A DNA stretch of 64,000 nt from Thalassia testudinum (GCA_037157565.1 JAZHRO010000003.1:69380501-69444500), one strand, 5' to 3'. Shown: positions 1-11,290, counted from the first letter of the stretch. The notes: generated by a model not told the origin, from the sequence alone. Made by a program: numbers and translations.

Positions 1-512
1 AAGGAATCCAATGGTGAAGTTGGATTTTGGTTTTGACCACGTTTGACTGGGTAATTTATGTAAAAACCAAATTTAGGGAAAATATTTGTCTGAGACCCCA
101 TTCTAGGTCAAAATATTTTCCAAGGGTCAAATTGAAGGTTCTAAACTCTAGAGAATATTTTCTATGATGTTTAGAGGGTTTAGGTAAATTTTATCCTTAC
201 CAGAACCTTGTTAAATCAAGTGGGTATGTTTTAGGGTTACAAGAAGTCATTTAATTCCCAGAATTCACATGAACCCTTTTTTGTTTGAACCAACCCACTT
301 TTTATTTTGTTAAGATCATTTGACCTGTGTTTAGCTCATGAGAAAACCCGTTGTTGTACTACAATGGTAAAATTGCAGTTTTACCCCTTATTTCTTATTT
401 TTCTCTTAAAACGGTTATTCATTGAATTAGGAACTCCAGTTGGTTATGTACGAGCTTTTGTTCTCTTCTTTGGGTGAAAATGAGCTAGTTAGAGCTCATG
501 ATGGTATTCCCA
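1..512 (-). repeat. E1 3' LTR, partial (U3 start)
   Basis: Positions 1-512 closely match 30541-31052 and 49711-50228, the ends of the two other LTRs of this family. The LTR boundary is the CA at 511-512 (TG on the minus strand), directly followed by a polypurine tract. The rest lies left of the window. Confidence 0.85.
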
Positions 513-2263
513 TTATACCCCCATGCCTAGCTTTTGCTAATCCCTTAGCAAAATTTTAAGGTTTTAACTTTGATTCTAGAAAATGAGTTCCTTGATGTTC
601 AGAAATTATGATGAGTGTTTTTCTCTTTTTGATTAGGTTAGAATGCCGATAGTAGGCCTAGAGGTACTCAAGTACCAACTAAGATCTAAACCTGACCAAC
701 TCTAGCCTCAGTCCACTGCGAAGGTTTTTAAGGTCCACAGGGACTATCCTAAGGTTCGTTGGACTCCACGATTAAAGCACCCGTGCTTGTAACATATTTT
801 AGCCTCAGTTCAGTTTGTAGTGCATTTTTGTAAGAGAGACAGGATTTTCTTTATTTGGAGAGTTTTCTCTCTCTTTTCTTTTTATTTCTTGCTCCGGAAT
901 GGCTTCTCAACACGGTCTATATCGGATTCCTAGTCCCCATCATCAATCCTCGAAGGGTCCCTGGCAATCGATGCTTCATGATAGCACCGCCCATGGCAAC
1001 CCCCAGAACCCTGGCTTTCGAGATTTTGAGATAATCCACCCATGGTGTTCTGTAACTAAATTTAGACCCTGGCAATCGATATTTCGTGATAACACTGCCC
1101 ATGGCATCTAAACCAGCACAAAGTGCTTACATGCCCCCAGTAGGATATGTAAATATCCTAGGAGACAAGCACCGAGGAGATGATATGTTATTGCACATCT
1201 TCGAGGGGAATTTCCCACCTCTCCGTGTCGGGAACTCATCCAAATCAACTTGTGTTGATCGACCGCTCCTAATCTACGCGACTTTTTCAAAACAATTAAA
1301 TGCTCTTGCGTAATTTTGATACGTATGCACACTAAACCAGTCTGTGTGTGGATTGGGGTGCTTAGGTTACCGAGTCCCGCAAACCAAAGGTCAATTAACG
1401 AGGTCGAATACTTCCTAAGCCTTAAGCCTAATACATAAGCTTCTCATTTTCCCCAACCTCTTGAGGACTATCCAAATCTTAGCGAATACTTGAATTTTTA
1501 AGCCTAGGAGTCTAGCCCAAGAGGCCTAAGATCAGCGTCCCTACTAATCTCTTTTGTGTCTCATTAACACTTTTTGTCCTTTCATTTTATTTTTCTTAAT
1601 ATGGTCTAGAACTTAGTTAATCCGTTAATTTCTTACTAATGACTATCTCTTCTATTTTCTTTTCATTTTGTGCTCCTTTTTTGACATTTTTCACTTTTCC
1701 CCTTTTTCTCCTCATGATTTGTATGGCCTCAAAATTTTCTCTCCCCTCAAAATTTTTTTGTTCTTTTTCAAGAAATTTTTTTCATTTTTTGGTGTTTTTG
1801 TGATATGTGAATTTTTTTGTTGAAACCTTTTCTTGTGAGATGAGTTTTCACGGCATTTTGCACTTTCATACCCCCCCATGCCTACGATTTGCAATGTCCC
1901 CTTTGTAAATTAGGTGGGTTCGAGTTCAGCTTAGATCATTCACTAGAACAGGTTTTAGGTGAGCAAATGGGTCGAGGTGACTATTGCAAACGATTTCAAA
2001 ACTCGGGTACGGGTACCTGAGGTGGGGTCGACTGTTCTAATGAATGAACCCTAAAGTGTAATATGAATTCAGCGTAGGAGTGTCAAGAAAGGTTTCAGGT
2101 TTCTCAAAAATGACAGGTTGCATCCCGTTAAGCACTGAGTTTTATGCCATCGGCTGGGCGCAATGAGCTCAAGGAGAATGGAGGGTAAAGGATATCTCAA
2201 CCAAATTTGTATCGGTCAAGTCAATGAAATGTTTGAGTCTCTGACTGTTCACGATGAAAGGTT
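513..2263 (-). other. E1 3' untranslated internal region with two polypurine tracts
   Basis: This long non-coding stretch lies between integrase and 3' LTR and matches 50229-51799 in E3. The terminal polypurine tract is at 513-530 (minus strand GGCATGGGGGTATAA). A second, similar tract lies at about 1868-1884, preceded on the minus strand by a GGGGACATTG-like motif (about 1891-1901). An AACGGGATGCAACC motif near 2115-2130 follows the integrase end, where sister elements have GGGAGGCAACC. Two similar 40-bp blocks (about 958-1000 and 1069-1108) are separated by about 70 bp. Short ORFs here are not conserved in frame in E3, so I call no gene. Confidence 0.7.
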
Positions 2264-3568
2264 CTAAATCGTGGCTGAGTGGACTGATCTCGATGGCTCC
2301 ATTTCCAAAGATTCATCGGACGAGGTAAGGTCTGATCCATTTTCATCGTAGTTTTCTTGGGAACAGTTTAAGCTTGGCATCAAAGAGTAGGACTTTTTGA
2401 CCAGGGTGGAAGATCTTTCTGGATATGTGCTTGTCGTGAAAAGTTTTAACCCGCTCTTTGTAAATTCGTGAGTTCTCATACGCGTCATGTCGTAATTCAT
2501 CAATCTCGCTCATTTGAAGCTTTCTGTGGGTTCCTGCCTTAGAAAGATCTAGGTTGTAGTTCCGTACTGCTCAATAGGCTTTGTGCTCCAATTCGACGGG
2601 GCGGTGACATGCCTTCCCGTACACCAATCTAAAGGGTGACATACCTAATTGGGTTTTGTGGGCGGTCCTATAAGCCCACAAAGCTTCCGGAAGTCCGGAT
2701 GACCAGTCTTTTCTGTCAGGTCGAACAGTAACCTAGAGGATTTTCTTAATCTCCCGATTTGATAGCTCAACTAGACCATTAGTTTAGGGGTGGTAAGGAG
2801 TGGAGATTCGGTGTGACACCCCGTATTTGGTCATTAGTGACCTGAACTGAGCATTAGTGAAATGGGTCCCTCCATCAGAGATTATAGCATGTGGAATCTC
2901 GAACCGCGAAAAGATGTTCTGATGAATGAATTCGATAACCACCTTATGATCATTGGTTCAGGTCGGAATGGCTTCGATCCACTTGGACACGTAGTCAACA
3001 GTGAGTAGAATGTATTCGAAGCCATCCGAAATAGGGAAGGGTCCCATAAAATCAATCCCCCACATGTCAAAGATTTCGCATACGAGAATCGACTATAAGA
3101 GCATCATATCACGATGGCTCATGTTGCCTCAAGTCTAGTAATGAGTCATGCCCTACAGTGATTGTATGCATCTTTGAAAATCATGGGCCAATAAAAGCCG
3201 CACTGGACGACTTTCACTGTGGTTTTATGACCTGAGAAATGTCCACCGCATGCCTGGCCATGGCAAAAGGACAATATGTCATAAATTTTCGCTTCCGCGA
3301 CACATCGTCGAATGATTTGATCAACACCGATGCGGAAAAGATATGGGTCATCCCAGAAGTAATACTTGGCATCGGAAAGCAATTTGTCCTTCTTGGCCTT
3401 CGACCAATGGGACGGGATTTGATATGATGCTAGGTAGTTTACTATATCAGCAAACCATGGAAGCCCTGTATTGATAGTTAGGAGGTGCTCAGCAGGAAAA
3501 TGTTCTGTGATGGGTCCGAAAGGGTCGATGATCTCAGAAGGAAGGCGGGACAAGTGATCAGCTACCAC
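2264..3568 (-). pseudogene. E1 integrase, decayed
   Basis: At 3568-3146 the minus strand encodes the RNase H/integrase junction (VVADHLSRLPSE) and the H2C2 zinc-binding region of a gypsy integrase (CHGQACGGHFSGHK, then CGFYWP). The catalytic core at 3145-2520 is recognisable only in pieces across frames by comparison with E3 (52605-52225). The C-terminal part lies at 2503-2264. Frame changes and stops separate the pieces, so no functional integrase can be made. The order and spacing agree with E3. Confidence 0.85.
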
Positions 3569-3599
3569 CTTCTATTTTCCTGCTTTGTCGGGAATCTCA

Positions 3600-4165
3600 A
3601 GGTCAAACTCTTGCAACAGTAAGATCTAGCATATTAATCAAGGTTTTGTGTCCTTCTTTGCAAAGAGATGCCTCACAGTTGTGTGATCCAAGTAAATGAT
3701 AACACGGGAGCCTAGGAGATATGATCTGAATTTTTCCAGGGCAAATACTACGTCTACTAGCTCTTTCTCCGTAACTGTGTAGTTACGCTGAGCCTCGTCA
3801 AGTGTCTTGCTAGTGTAGTAGATGACCACGAGTTTCTCGTCAATTTTCTGGCCAAGTACCGCTCCTACAGCGAAATTAGATGCATCGCACATGATCTCAA
3901 AGGGTTGAGATCAATTAGGGGACTGTAGGTTCGGGGCTTGGGTAAATCGATCACGGAGGATTTCAAATGCTTGAGTGCATTCCTTGAATATTTCGAAAGA
4001 TACATCCTTAGAAAGTAGAGTGGTCAGGGGGCACGCGATCTTTGAGAAATCAGGAATGAATCGACAGTAAAAATCGACGTGCCCCAGAAAAGAAGTGCAG
4101 GAGGCAATCGTCAAATGATTCTCCAAATAGTGAAAAGTCATCCATGAAGACTTCCAGATAATCAC
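3600..4165 (-). pseudogene. E1 RT connection and RNase H, decayed
   Basis: Positions 4165-3911 encode the region after the RT palm (SFLGHVDFYCRFIPDF, the usual gypsy RT/RNase H linker). Positions 3892-3638 encode RNase H ([15 protein letters not shown], with YTVTEKEL downstream). The reading frame breaks near 3900. The upstream join with RT carries a deletion of about 180 bp relative to E3. This is part of the same polyprotein as the flanking protease-RT and integrase pieces. Confidence 0.85.
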
Positions 4166-5606
4166 CTACCATATCTGAGAATATGGCAAGCATGCACCGC
4201 TGAAAAGTAGCGGGTGCATTGCAGAGACCAAACGGCATTCTTCCGAATGCATACATCCCGAAGGGGAAGGTGAAAGTGGTCTTTTCTTGGTCCTCAAGAT
4301 GGATTGCTACCTGGTTATAACCGGAGTACCCATCCAAAAAGCAGAAGAACCTATTTCCCGCTAATTTCTTGAGGATCTGATCAATAAATGGTAGTGGGAA
4401 ATGATCCTTCTTCATGGAGGAATTGAGTCTTCTGTAATCAATGCAGACTCTCAACGAGTTCGCCACACGGGTTGGTATGATTTCTCCGATTTCAGTTGTG
4501 ATCACGGTGAGTCCTACCTTTTTAGGCACAATATGGATTGGACTCACCCACCGACTGTCGGAGATCGGGTAGATGATCCTTGCATCTAACCACTTGATGA
4601 TCTCCTTTTTCACAACCTCCTGTAGATTAGGATTCAGACGTCTCTGCATTTCACAAAAAGGTCGTGTGCCCTCTTTAGTGTAGATATGGTGTGTGCAGTA
4701 AGAGGGGTTGATACCAGTCAAATCATCAAGAGTCCATCCAATGGATCTACGATGTTGCTGGAGAACAGTAATCAGACGGGATTCCTGATCAGGTGTGAGT
4801 CTGGAATTGATAATCACAGGAAACATCTGATTGGAACCCAAAAAGACATACTTTAGATGGTTGGGAAGAGGCTTGAGTTCTAGAACAGGGTTATCAGCAG
4901 CAGCGAGTGGTTTGGGGTGTGTGTCAGGAGCAAGGAAAGGAGTTATGGGTGTATCTAGGTCAGGTTCGGACTCCTCTGATTGCTGGTTTTGATCCTCTTG
5001 TGGTTGATTGGAAGCAGTCATGCTGTCCTCAATAGATGGATCATCAACCACAGCCTTGATATCACATATTTGTTCTCTAACACCGCAATTAATCCCTTGT
5101 TGGGCCTTAAAGATGTCAATCTTTAGTGTTTGGTTCCCAAATTTTAGTTCAATTTGGCCCTCCTCACAATTTATATTGACCCTAGCAGTGGCCAGAAAGG
5201 GTCTCCCTAGTATAATTGGTGTATCCCTTGGATTTTCTAGAGCATCCATATCCAAGACTATAAAGTCCACCGGGAAATAGAAATCCCGCACCCTAGCGAT
5301 GACATCCTCAAGAATTCCTTTAAGTGACTTAATAGATAGGTCAACCAATTGAAATGTCACCTCTGTTGATTTAAGCTCAGATTCCTCAAGGTGGTCAAGG
5401 AGGGGTGTAGGTATTAGGTTTATGGAGGTTCCTAGATCTAATAAAGCTCTGTCAAATTGGGTATTACCAATGGTACAGGAAATCAGGGAAGTGCTTAGGT
5501 CTTTTGCCTTAGGTGGGAGTCTACTCAAAATTACAGAGCTAGCTTGCTCTGACAGTACGATTGAACTCCCACTTTTGGTTCGCGGCTTACGCTTGGGTGT
5601 ACACAC
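4050..5606 (-). pseudogene. E1 protease and reverse transcriptase, long open fragment
   Basis: A 518-codon open stretch is the best preserved pol part in the window. The aspartic protease active site DLGTS is at residues 57-61 and ILGRPFL lies about 75 residues later. A variable linker (about 185-250) leads to the RT fingers and palm, with FLDGYSGYNQ and the catalytic FMDD box near 487-490. Just after FDDCL a deletion of about 180 bp relative to E3 removes the RT thumb start and shifts the frame, so the last 15 residues are spurious. The first Met is not a true start, because homology continues upstream. Confidence 0.9.
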
Positions 5607-5770
5607 GTCTTTTAGAAATCATGCGTAAGCTGGTACATGGTGGATCGCATTCATCAAGGGGATGTTTATATGGACTTGTTCAAAGAGCTTGACCAGATCC
5701 TCCTCAGGAGCCACGGGTTTGTTCATCCTCTTTCCATTGGTCAAGGCCTCGGGAAATGGAACCTTGGATG
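5607..5770 (-). pseudogene. E1 gag-protease linker, cut by E2
   Basis: Translation upstream of the protease fragment gives a conserved Athila linker (HINIPLMNAI...VPAYA, one in-frame stop, then FLKDVCTPKRK). E4 has the same linker at 60781-60870. It stops at 5771 where the E2 LTR begins; the other side of the insertion resumes at 17390 in gag. Together these show E1 gag-pol was one reading unit before E2 arrived. Confidence 0.8.
5766..5770 (+). repeat. Target-site duplication GGATG of E2, left copy
   Basis: GGATG directly precedes the LTR start at 5771 and recurs directly after the last LTR base at 17390-17394. This is a perfect 5-bp duplication enclosing the whole three-LTR array. Confidence 0.85.
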
Positions 5771-6418
5771 TGTAGATTCCCTACCAGGAGGGGGTGACGT
5801 AATAAAATGAGGAATAGAATATAAATAATCTCACAAAAAAATTCAATCAGACAATATGTATAATTATTTATAGGTGGAAACCCAAACCGGGTGAAAACCA
5901 CCACCAAACCCTCTCGAGTTAGGATTTTCCAATCAACCAAGTTGATTAAATCCACTAAACGAATCACTTAAATGAGGGTGATTCAACCTCAATTACAACC
6001 ACGCTACAAGTGCGAGGGTAGCGTTCCTCAACCCCTTCTCTTCACGAGAAGGATTTTGTCCCACGAAGGAGACGGGAATTTGCAAAGCGAATACCCAACC
6101 AAATAACAAAGTAAAATAACAAATATAGTCCTATAGAGCCAACAAAGATTTAAACCTAGCTTCTATAGGAATTAGGAAACTCCCCTTTGCAAGGAGTGTG
6201 TCGAATCGATGACGCGGGTGCGTGAGCCACACGACGGCGCAACGTCGCTCTCATGAACTACGGTGGGAGAGTGGGTGCGCAAAGGCTTAATGCTCTCAAG
6301 ATGTAGAACTTCAGTTTGGAGAGCAAGAGCTTTTCTTGGACACAAAAGAGTGTGAAAGTGTATTACTAGGTGTGTCTTGTGTATCTAGGTGTATCTTTTT
6401 GTCCAAGAGGTTCCTCTC

Positions 6419-6426
6419 TATTTATA
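6419..6426 (-). promoter_or_regulatory. TATA box of E2 LTR a
   Basis: The minus strand reads TATAAATA followed by GAGAGGAACC. The same box is conserved at 10235-10242, 16332-16339, 44659-44666 and 47868-47875 in the other LTRs of this group, so it probably marks the U3/R start site. Confidence 0.7.
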
Positions 6427-6529
6427 AAGGCCTTAGGAAAGCTTTGGACGGCTTAGGAAAGCTTCCATAGCCGTTGGGAGCAAAGTCCAAGAGAATCTGG
6501 CTGAAATCAGGAACAATGATTGCACAGAC

Positions 6530-7075
6530 AGGGTTATCAGACGTCTGATCCTGGCATCACATGTCTAGGAAACAAGTTTAAGACGTCTGAAAATAAGGTC
6601 AGACGTCTGATTCTAGGCGGGTTTCTTCCTGACTTGAATCAGATCTAAATAGGGTTCTAGTGCAAGTCCATCAGATGACATATAGGACGTCTGGCACTAT
6701 GTTTGGACGTCTGGAAACCTACTTTTTCTGCGGGAATGTATTTCCAAGAGTTGCAACGGCTAGAAAATCTCTGAGAAGAGATTTTGGGTCAGCCGAGGCA
6801 AAACAGTCATTTATCAGATGTCTGGAAAGGCTTAAGGACGTCCGATAAGGCTCTAACGGTCATATCCTTTAGTGTTTGCTAAGTCAGCCAATGGTCCACT
6901 AATTGGACGTCTAGCAAAACCATCAGACGTCTGGACAGAGGACTGGACATCTGATTTCATCAAACAGAGCTAACTAAGTCCAGCCAAAATGTTATCAGAC
7001 GTCTGAATTAACAGTCAGACGTCTTAAAACACATTGTCAGACGTCTGATTTTGGACTTAGACATCTGGAGAAGCT
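6530..7075 (-). repeat. Palindromic CAGACGTCTG motif cluster in LTR U3
   Basis: About 17 exact or near copies of the self-complementary motif CAGACGTCTG (variants GGACGTCTGG, CAGACATCTG) lie in 550 bp, upstream of the TATA box on the coding strand. Similar clusters occur at 10348-10885, 16445-16985, 44775-45310 and 47985-48510. Sirevirus LTRs are known for clustered palindromic motifs; this particular consensus is read from the sequence. Confidence 0.75.
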
Positions 7076-7476
7076 GTTTGAACCCTATATTGGTTTTCTG
7101 AGTTATCTACAGAAAACCTAAGTATCCTAGGGTTGTGCTGGTGTTCCTAGGACTATTGTTAGGGTACTTTGAGGCTCTTTAACAAGATTTTCTAAGGAAC
7201 TAAAAGAGCAAGGAAATAAAGACAAAAGTAAATGAAGGAAATAAACATAATTCTATCCTATTCTTCTTGTCCTTCCATCTTCAATCTATCGCTCCTCGCG
7301 AATCTCCTCTGTTCTCCATCAAGCTCCTCCAATCCATCCTGGATGCGAGCTCGAACTCCGCCTAATCATGTCTCCATTTGCAATTGACCTGAAATCTAAT
7401 ACTCCAGGTGCAAATGTTAAATAACACGTGTTTTGTTATCATCAAAACCAATGATAGTGGTGCTCTAGCACCAACA

Positions 7477-7760
7477 ATCTCCCCCTTTTTGATGATGACG
7501 AAACCATAAATAATGTAAAAAAATCCTCCCCCTTTTTGACATTATCAAAAGGGTTTGATTGATTTTAAATTTCCTATAACTCCCCCTTAAAACATGCTCT
7601 TCTATGAATTTCAAAAGTAATGACCTCCCCCTTTTTGTCATAACAAGATAGCTATTATTTTTCTCCCCCTTACTAAAGCAAATTTAGCTAACTTACATCT
7701 CCCCCTTAAAAATTGACAATTAGCGCATAATTTTTTAACTCCCCCTATCTAAATGCTTAT
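7477..7760 (-). other. Array of polypurine tracts, E2 copy 1
   Basis: Directly inside the 3' LTR are about seven AAGGGGGAG-type purine runs on the coding strand in 280 bp (near 7480, 7528, 7582, 7624, 7665, 7699 and 7742). The first is the LTR-adjacent primer site for plus-strand synthesis. The array is conserved at 11291-11575 and 45726-45995. Confidence 0.75.
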
Positions 7761-7794
7761 GATGAAAAGATAGGGTAAAGAATTTTTACCTCAC

Positions 7795-9534
7795 CTACCA
7801 TGGCCAATAAAATGGCCCAAATGAAGGTGGTGGATGCCACATCGGATGGGGCTCCCGTCCATAGCTTGGAGGCTCGGGCATTGGCGCCAGTCTCCAGTCT
7901 GGTGGTTGACGTGCGGCGGGATCATTGTTTGTTTGCCATCTCGTCGGTCTTCTTGTTCTCCTCCTTGGTCTACTGCTTGGTTCTCCCAACACGAGTTGAC
8001 CAACTTTGAGCTTGTAGGTCCAGTCCTTTGTGTTGTTGTTATCCCTGAAACCTACAAAACAAGATTCTAATTCTTTCTTCGGTATCCAAGTGAGCTTTGA
8101 TCCGGATCTGTTAGCGGGTCTCCTTGATGGAGATCCTTTCTCAACCTTAGGGCTATAAAAATTATCTACTTTGTTAATTAATTTGTTAGAGTTTTCCCTG
8201 AGACATGCAATTTCTTTTTCTATAATATGCATCTTAGTCTATAAATAAGAAATTTCTAACTTTAAACTATCATTTTCTTCAATCAATTTAATATTTTCAT
8301 TGATTAAATTTTTATTTTCTAATAACAGATTATTATCCTTAGGACTAGAGCTACTTTCTAGGTCCTTAAGTTTTATTTCTAACCTATCATTTTCAGATTT
8401 AAGAAAGCTAAGGTTCTTTTTAATGCTTTTATTTTCTATTCTTAATGATTTACTAACATCAAATAATTCATTAAAAGCTTCTTGTAGATCGAAATTTACC
8501 TCGCTGTCTGAGTCGCTTCCGCTTTCACTGTCGCTATCACTTTCTCTGCCCTTGAAACCAAAGCAAGCGGTCTCTTCTTCTATGGACTTTTCTTCTTCTT
8601 CTTCCTCTGAGATGGAATCATCCCAAGTGGCTTGGAAAGCCTTCTTCTTAGATTTCTTCTCCTTTTCCTTCTTCTTCTCCTTTTTAAGAAGAGGGCATTC
8701 TGGTCGCAGATGCCCTTTCTCGTTGCAGTGGTAGCAACGTCTCGGCCTCTCCTTCTCTTTCTTCTTTGATTCCCTACACAACTTGGAAAACTTTTTAAGT
8801 AAAATTTTAAAGTCTTCGTCGTCGGAACTTACCTCGCTATCCGACACAGCTTTGAAGGCGAGAGTCTTCTTCGGTTTTGGCTCCGGTGTATCCTTCTTCT
8901 TCTGCTTCAACTTTGTCTCATAGGCCATCAGATTGCCTAGGAGATCTTCCATGTTGAGCTCCTCCACTTCGTTTGCCTCCTCGATGGCGGTGACTTTCTG
9001 TTCCCACTCAGGTCCAAGGGAACGAAGAAGCTTCCCTTGAAGCTCCCCCTTGATGAAAGTCTTCCCTAAAGCTTTCAAATTGTTTACTATGAGAGTGAAC
9101 CCAGTGTTCATCTCACTTAAAGTTTCGTTAGATTTCATGGAAAAAGCCTCAAACTCTTGTCAAAGTAAATTGAGTTTACAAGTTTTTACCTTAGAGGTAC
9201 CTTCATGAGTTACCTCGAGTGTGTGCCAAATCTCATATGCAGTGGCGCATTGTGAGATTCTGTTGAACTCCTCCGGGCTGAGCGCACAGTACAGCGCGTT
9301 CATTGTTTTCGCGTTGAGCGAGAGTTCCTGGATCTGCTGCTGCGAGTATCCTGCGGTGGATTTGTCTGGGATGTCGAAGGGGGTCTCGCACCTAGCCCAA
9401 ATTGTGAAGTCGGTGGCTCGAAGCCATGTCTTCATCCGCAGCTTCCAGTAAGGGTAGTTTCTCCCATCGAAGAACGGCGGACGAGTCGTCGACTGGACCT
9501 CGGAAATTCTACTTGCGGAACTGCTCCCCTCCAT
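7795..9534 (-). pseudogene. E2 gag copy 1 (Ty1/copia, CCHC zinc knuckle), two in-frame stops
   Basis: One frame of 580 codons runs from an ATG at 9534 (MEGSSS) to a stop at 7795, with in-frame TGA at 9160-9162 and TAG at 8239-8241. Order: N-terminal copia gag region (RPPFFDGRNYPYWK, about residue 20); UBN2-like gag core with EIWHTLEVTHEG; zinc knuckle CYHCNEKGHLRPEC near residues 267-280; a Lys-rich then Asp/Ser/Glu-rich stretch; a coiled coil rich in Asn, Lys and Leu; and a Pro/Trp-rich end. An upstream in-frame ATG at 9567 overlaps less conserved sequence and is less likely. Nothing after gag encodes pol. The TAG is CAG in copy 2 (12056-12058). Confidence 0.85.
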
Positions 9535-9570
9535 GATCTTCTTGCTGGGTGTAACTCCGAATAGCAAGAA

Positions 9571-9585
9571 CCTGCTCTGATACCA
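9571..9585 (-). other. Primer-binding site (initiator tRNA-Met), E2 copy 1
   Basis: The minus strand reads TGGTATCAGAGCAGG two bases from the LTR end. This is the standard Ty1/copia PBS complementary to initiator tRNA-Met. Confidence 0.9.
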
Positions 9586-9587
9586 AT

Positions 9588-11290
9588 TGTAGATTCCCTA
9601 CCAGGAGGGGGTGATGTAATAAAATGCGGAATATAATAAAACAATCTCAGAAAAAAATTCAATCACACAATGTGCACAATTATTTATAGGTGGAAACCCA
9701 AATCGAGTGAAAACCACCACCTAACCCTCTCGAGTTAGGATTTTCCGATCAACCAATTTGATCAAATCGACTAAACAAATCACTTAAACGAGGGTGATTC
9801 AACCTCAATTACAACCACGCTACAAGTGCGAGGGTAGCGTTCCTCAACCCCTTCTCTTCACGAGAAGGATTTTGTCCCACGAAGGAGACGGGAATTCGCA
9901 AAGCGAATACCCAACCAAATAACAAAGTAAAATAACAAATATAGTCCTATAGAGCCAACAAAGATTTAAACCTAGCTTCTATAGGAATTAGGAAACTCCC
10001 CTTTGCAAGGAGTGCTTCGAATCAATGATGCGGGTGCGTGAGCCACGCGACGGCGCAACGTCGCTCTCATGAACTACGGTGGGAGAGCGGGTGCGCAAAG
10101 GCTTGATGCTCTCAAGATGTAGAACTTCAGTTTGGAGAGCAAGAGCTTTTCTTGGACACAAAAGAGTGTGAAAGTGTATTACTAGGTGTGTCTTGTGTAT
10201 CTAGGTGTATCTTTTTGTGCAAGAGGTTCCTCTCTATTTATAGAGGCCTTAGGAAAGCTTTGAAGGCTTAGGAAAGCTTCCATAGCCGTTGGGAGCAAAG
10301 TCTAAGAGAATCAGGCCGAAATCAGGAACAATGATTGCATGGACAGGGTTATCTGACGTCTGATCCTGGCATCAGACGTCTGGGAAACAAGTTTAAGACG
10401 TCTGAAAATAAGGTCAGACGTCTGATTTTAGGTAGGTTTCTTCCTGACTTGAATCAGATCTAAATAGGGTTCTAGTGCAAGTCCATCAGATGACATATAG
10501 GACGTCTGGCAGTATGTTTGGACGTCTGGAAACCTACTTTTTCTGCGGGAATGTATTTCCAAGAGTTGCAACGGCTAGAAAATCTTTGAGAAGAGATTTT
10601 GGGTCAACCGAGGCAAAACGGTCATTTATCAGACGTCTGGAATGGCTTAAGGACGTCTGATAAGGCTCTAACGGTCATATCCTTTAGTGTTTGCTAAGCC
10701 AGCCAATGGTCCACTAATTGGACGTCTAGCAAAACCATCAGACGTCTGGACAGAGGACTGGACATCTGATTTCATCAAACAGAGCTAACTAAGTCCAGCC
10801 AAAATGTTATCAGACTTCTGAATTAACAGTCGAACGTCTTGAAACACATTATCATACGTCTGATTTTGGAATTAGACATCTGGAGAAGTTGTTTGAACCC
10901 TATATTGGTTTTCTGAGTTCTCTACAGAAGACCTAAGTATCCTAGGGTTGTGCTGGTGTTCCTAGGACTATTGTTAGGGTACTTTGAGGCTCTTTAACAA
11001 GATTTTCTAAGGAACAAAAAGAGCAAGGAAATAAAGACAAAAGTATATGAGGGAAATAAACATAATTCTATCCTATTCTTCTTGTCTTCCATCTTCAATC
11101 TATCGCTCCTCGCGAATCTCCTCTGTTCTCCATCAAGCTCCTCCAATCCATCCTGGATGCGAGCTCGAACTCCGCCTAATCACGTCTCCATTTGCAATTG
11201 ACCTGAAATCTAATACTCCAGGTGCAAATGTTAAATAACACGTGTTTTGTTATCATCAAAACCAATGATAGTGGTGCTCTAGCACCAACA
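9588..11290 (-). repeat. E2 LTR b (middle LTR)
   Basis: 1703 bp, TGTAGATTCC to CACCAACA. It serves as 5' LTR of gag copy 1 and 3' LTR of gag copy 2. Its first 150 bp match LTR c almost exactly, while LTR a differs. It carries the TATA box at 10235-10242 and the palindrome cluster. Confidence 0.9.

Larger units (their letters stand above)
5771..7476 (-). repeat. E2 LTR a (3' LTR)
   Basis: It starts TGTAGATTCC and ends CACCAACA (TGTTGGTG...TACA on the coding strand), 1706 bp. The polypurine tract follows at 7477. A TATA box lies at 6419-6426 and palindromic repeats at about 6530-7075 upstream of it. By eye it differs from the other two LTRs at more sites than they differ from each other, for example at 5800-5850. 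Confidence 0.9.

Noticed and set aside
899..1313. Possible env-like or extra ORF in the E1 3' region
   Set aside because: The ORFs are on the wrong strand or are not preserved in E3 at the equivalent place (50600-51000).
6530..7075. CRISPR-like array
   Set aside because: The repeated motif is only 10 bp, palindromic and irregularly spaced in a plant LTR; no CRISPR context.
8300..8734. Ser/Leu-rich plus-strand ORFs opposite E2 gag (also 14358-14831)
   Set aside because: Antisense shadow of the acidic and lysine-rich gag segment.
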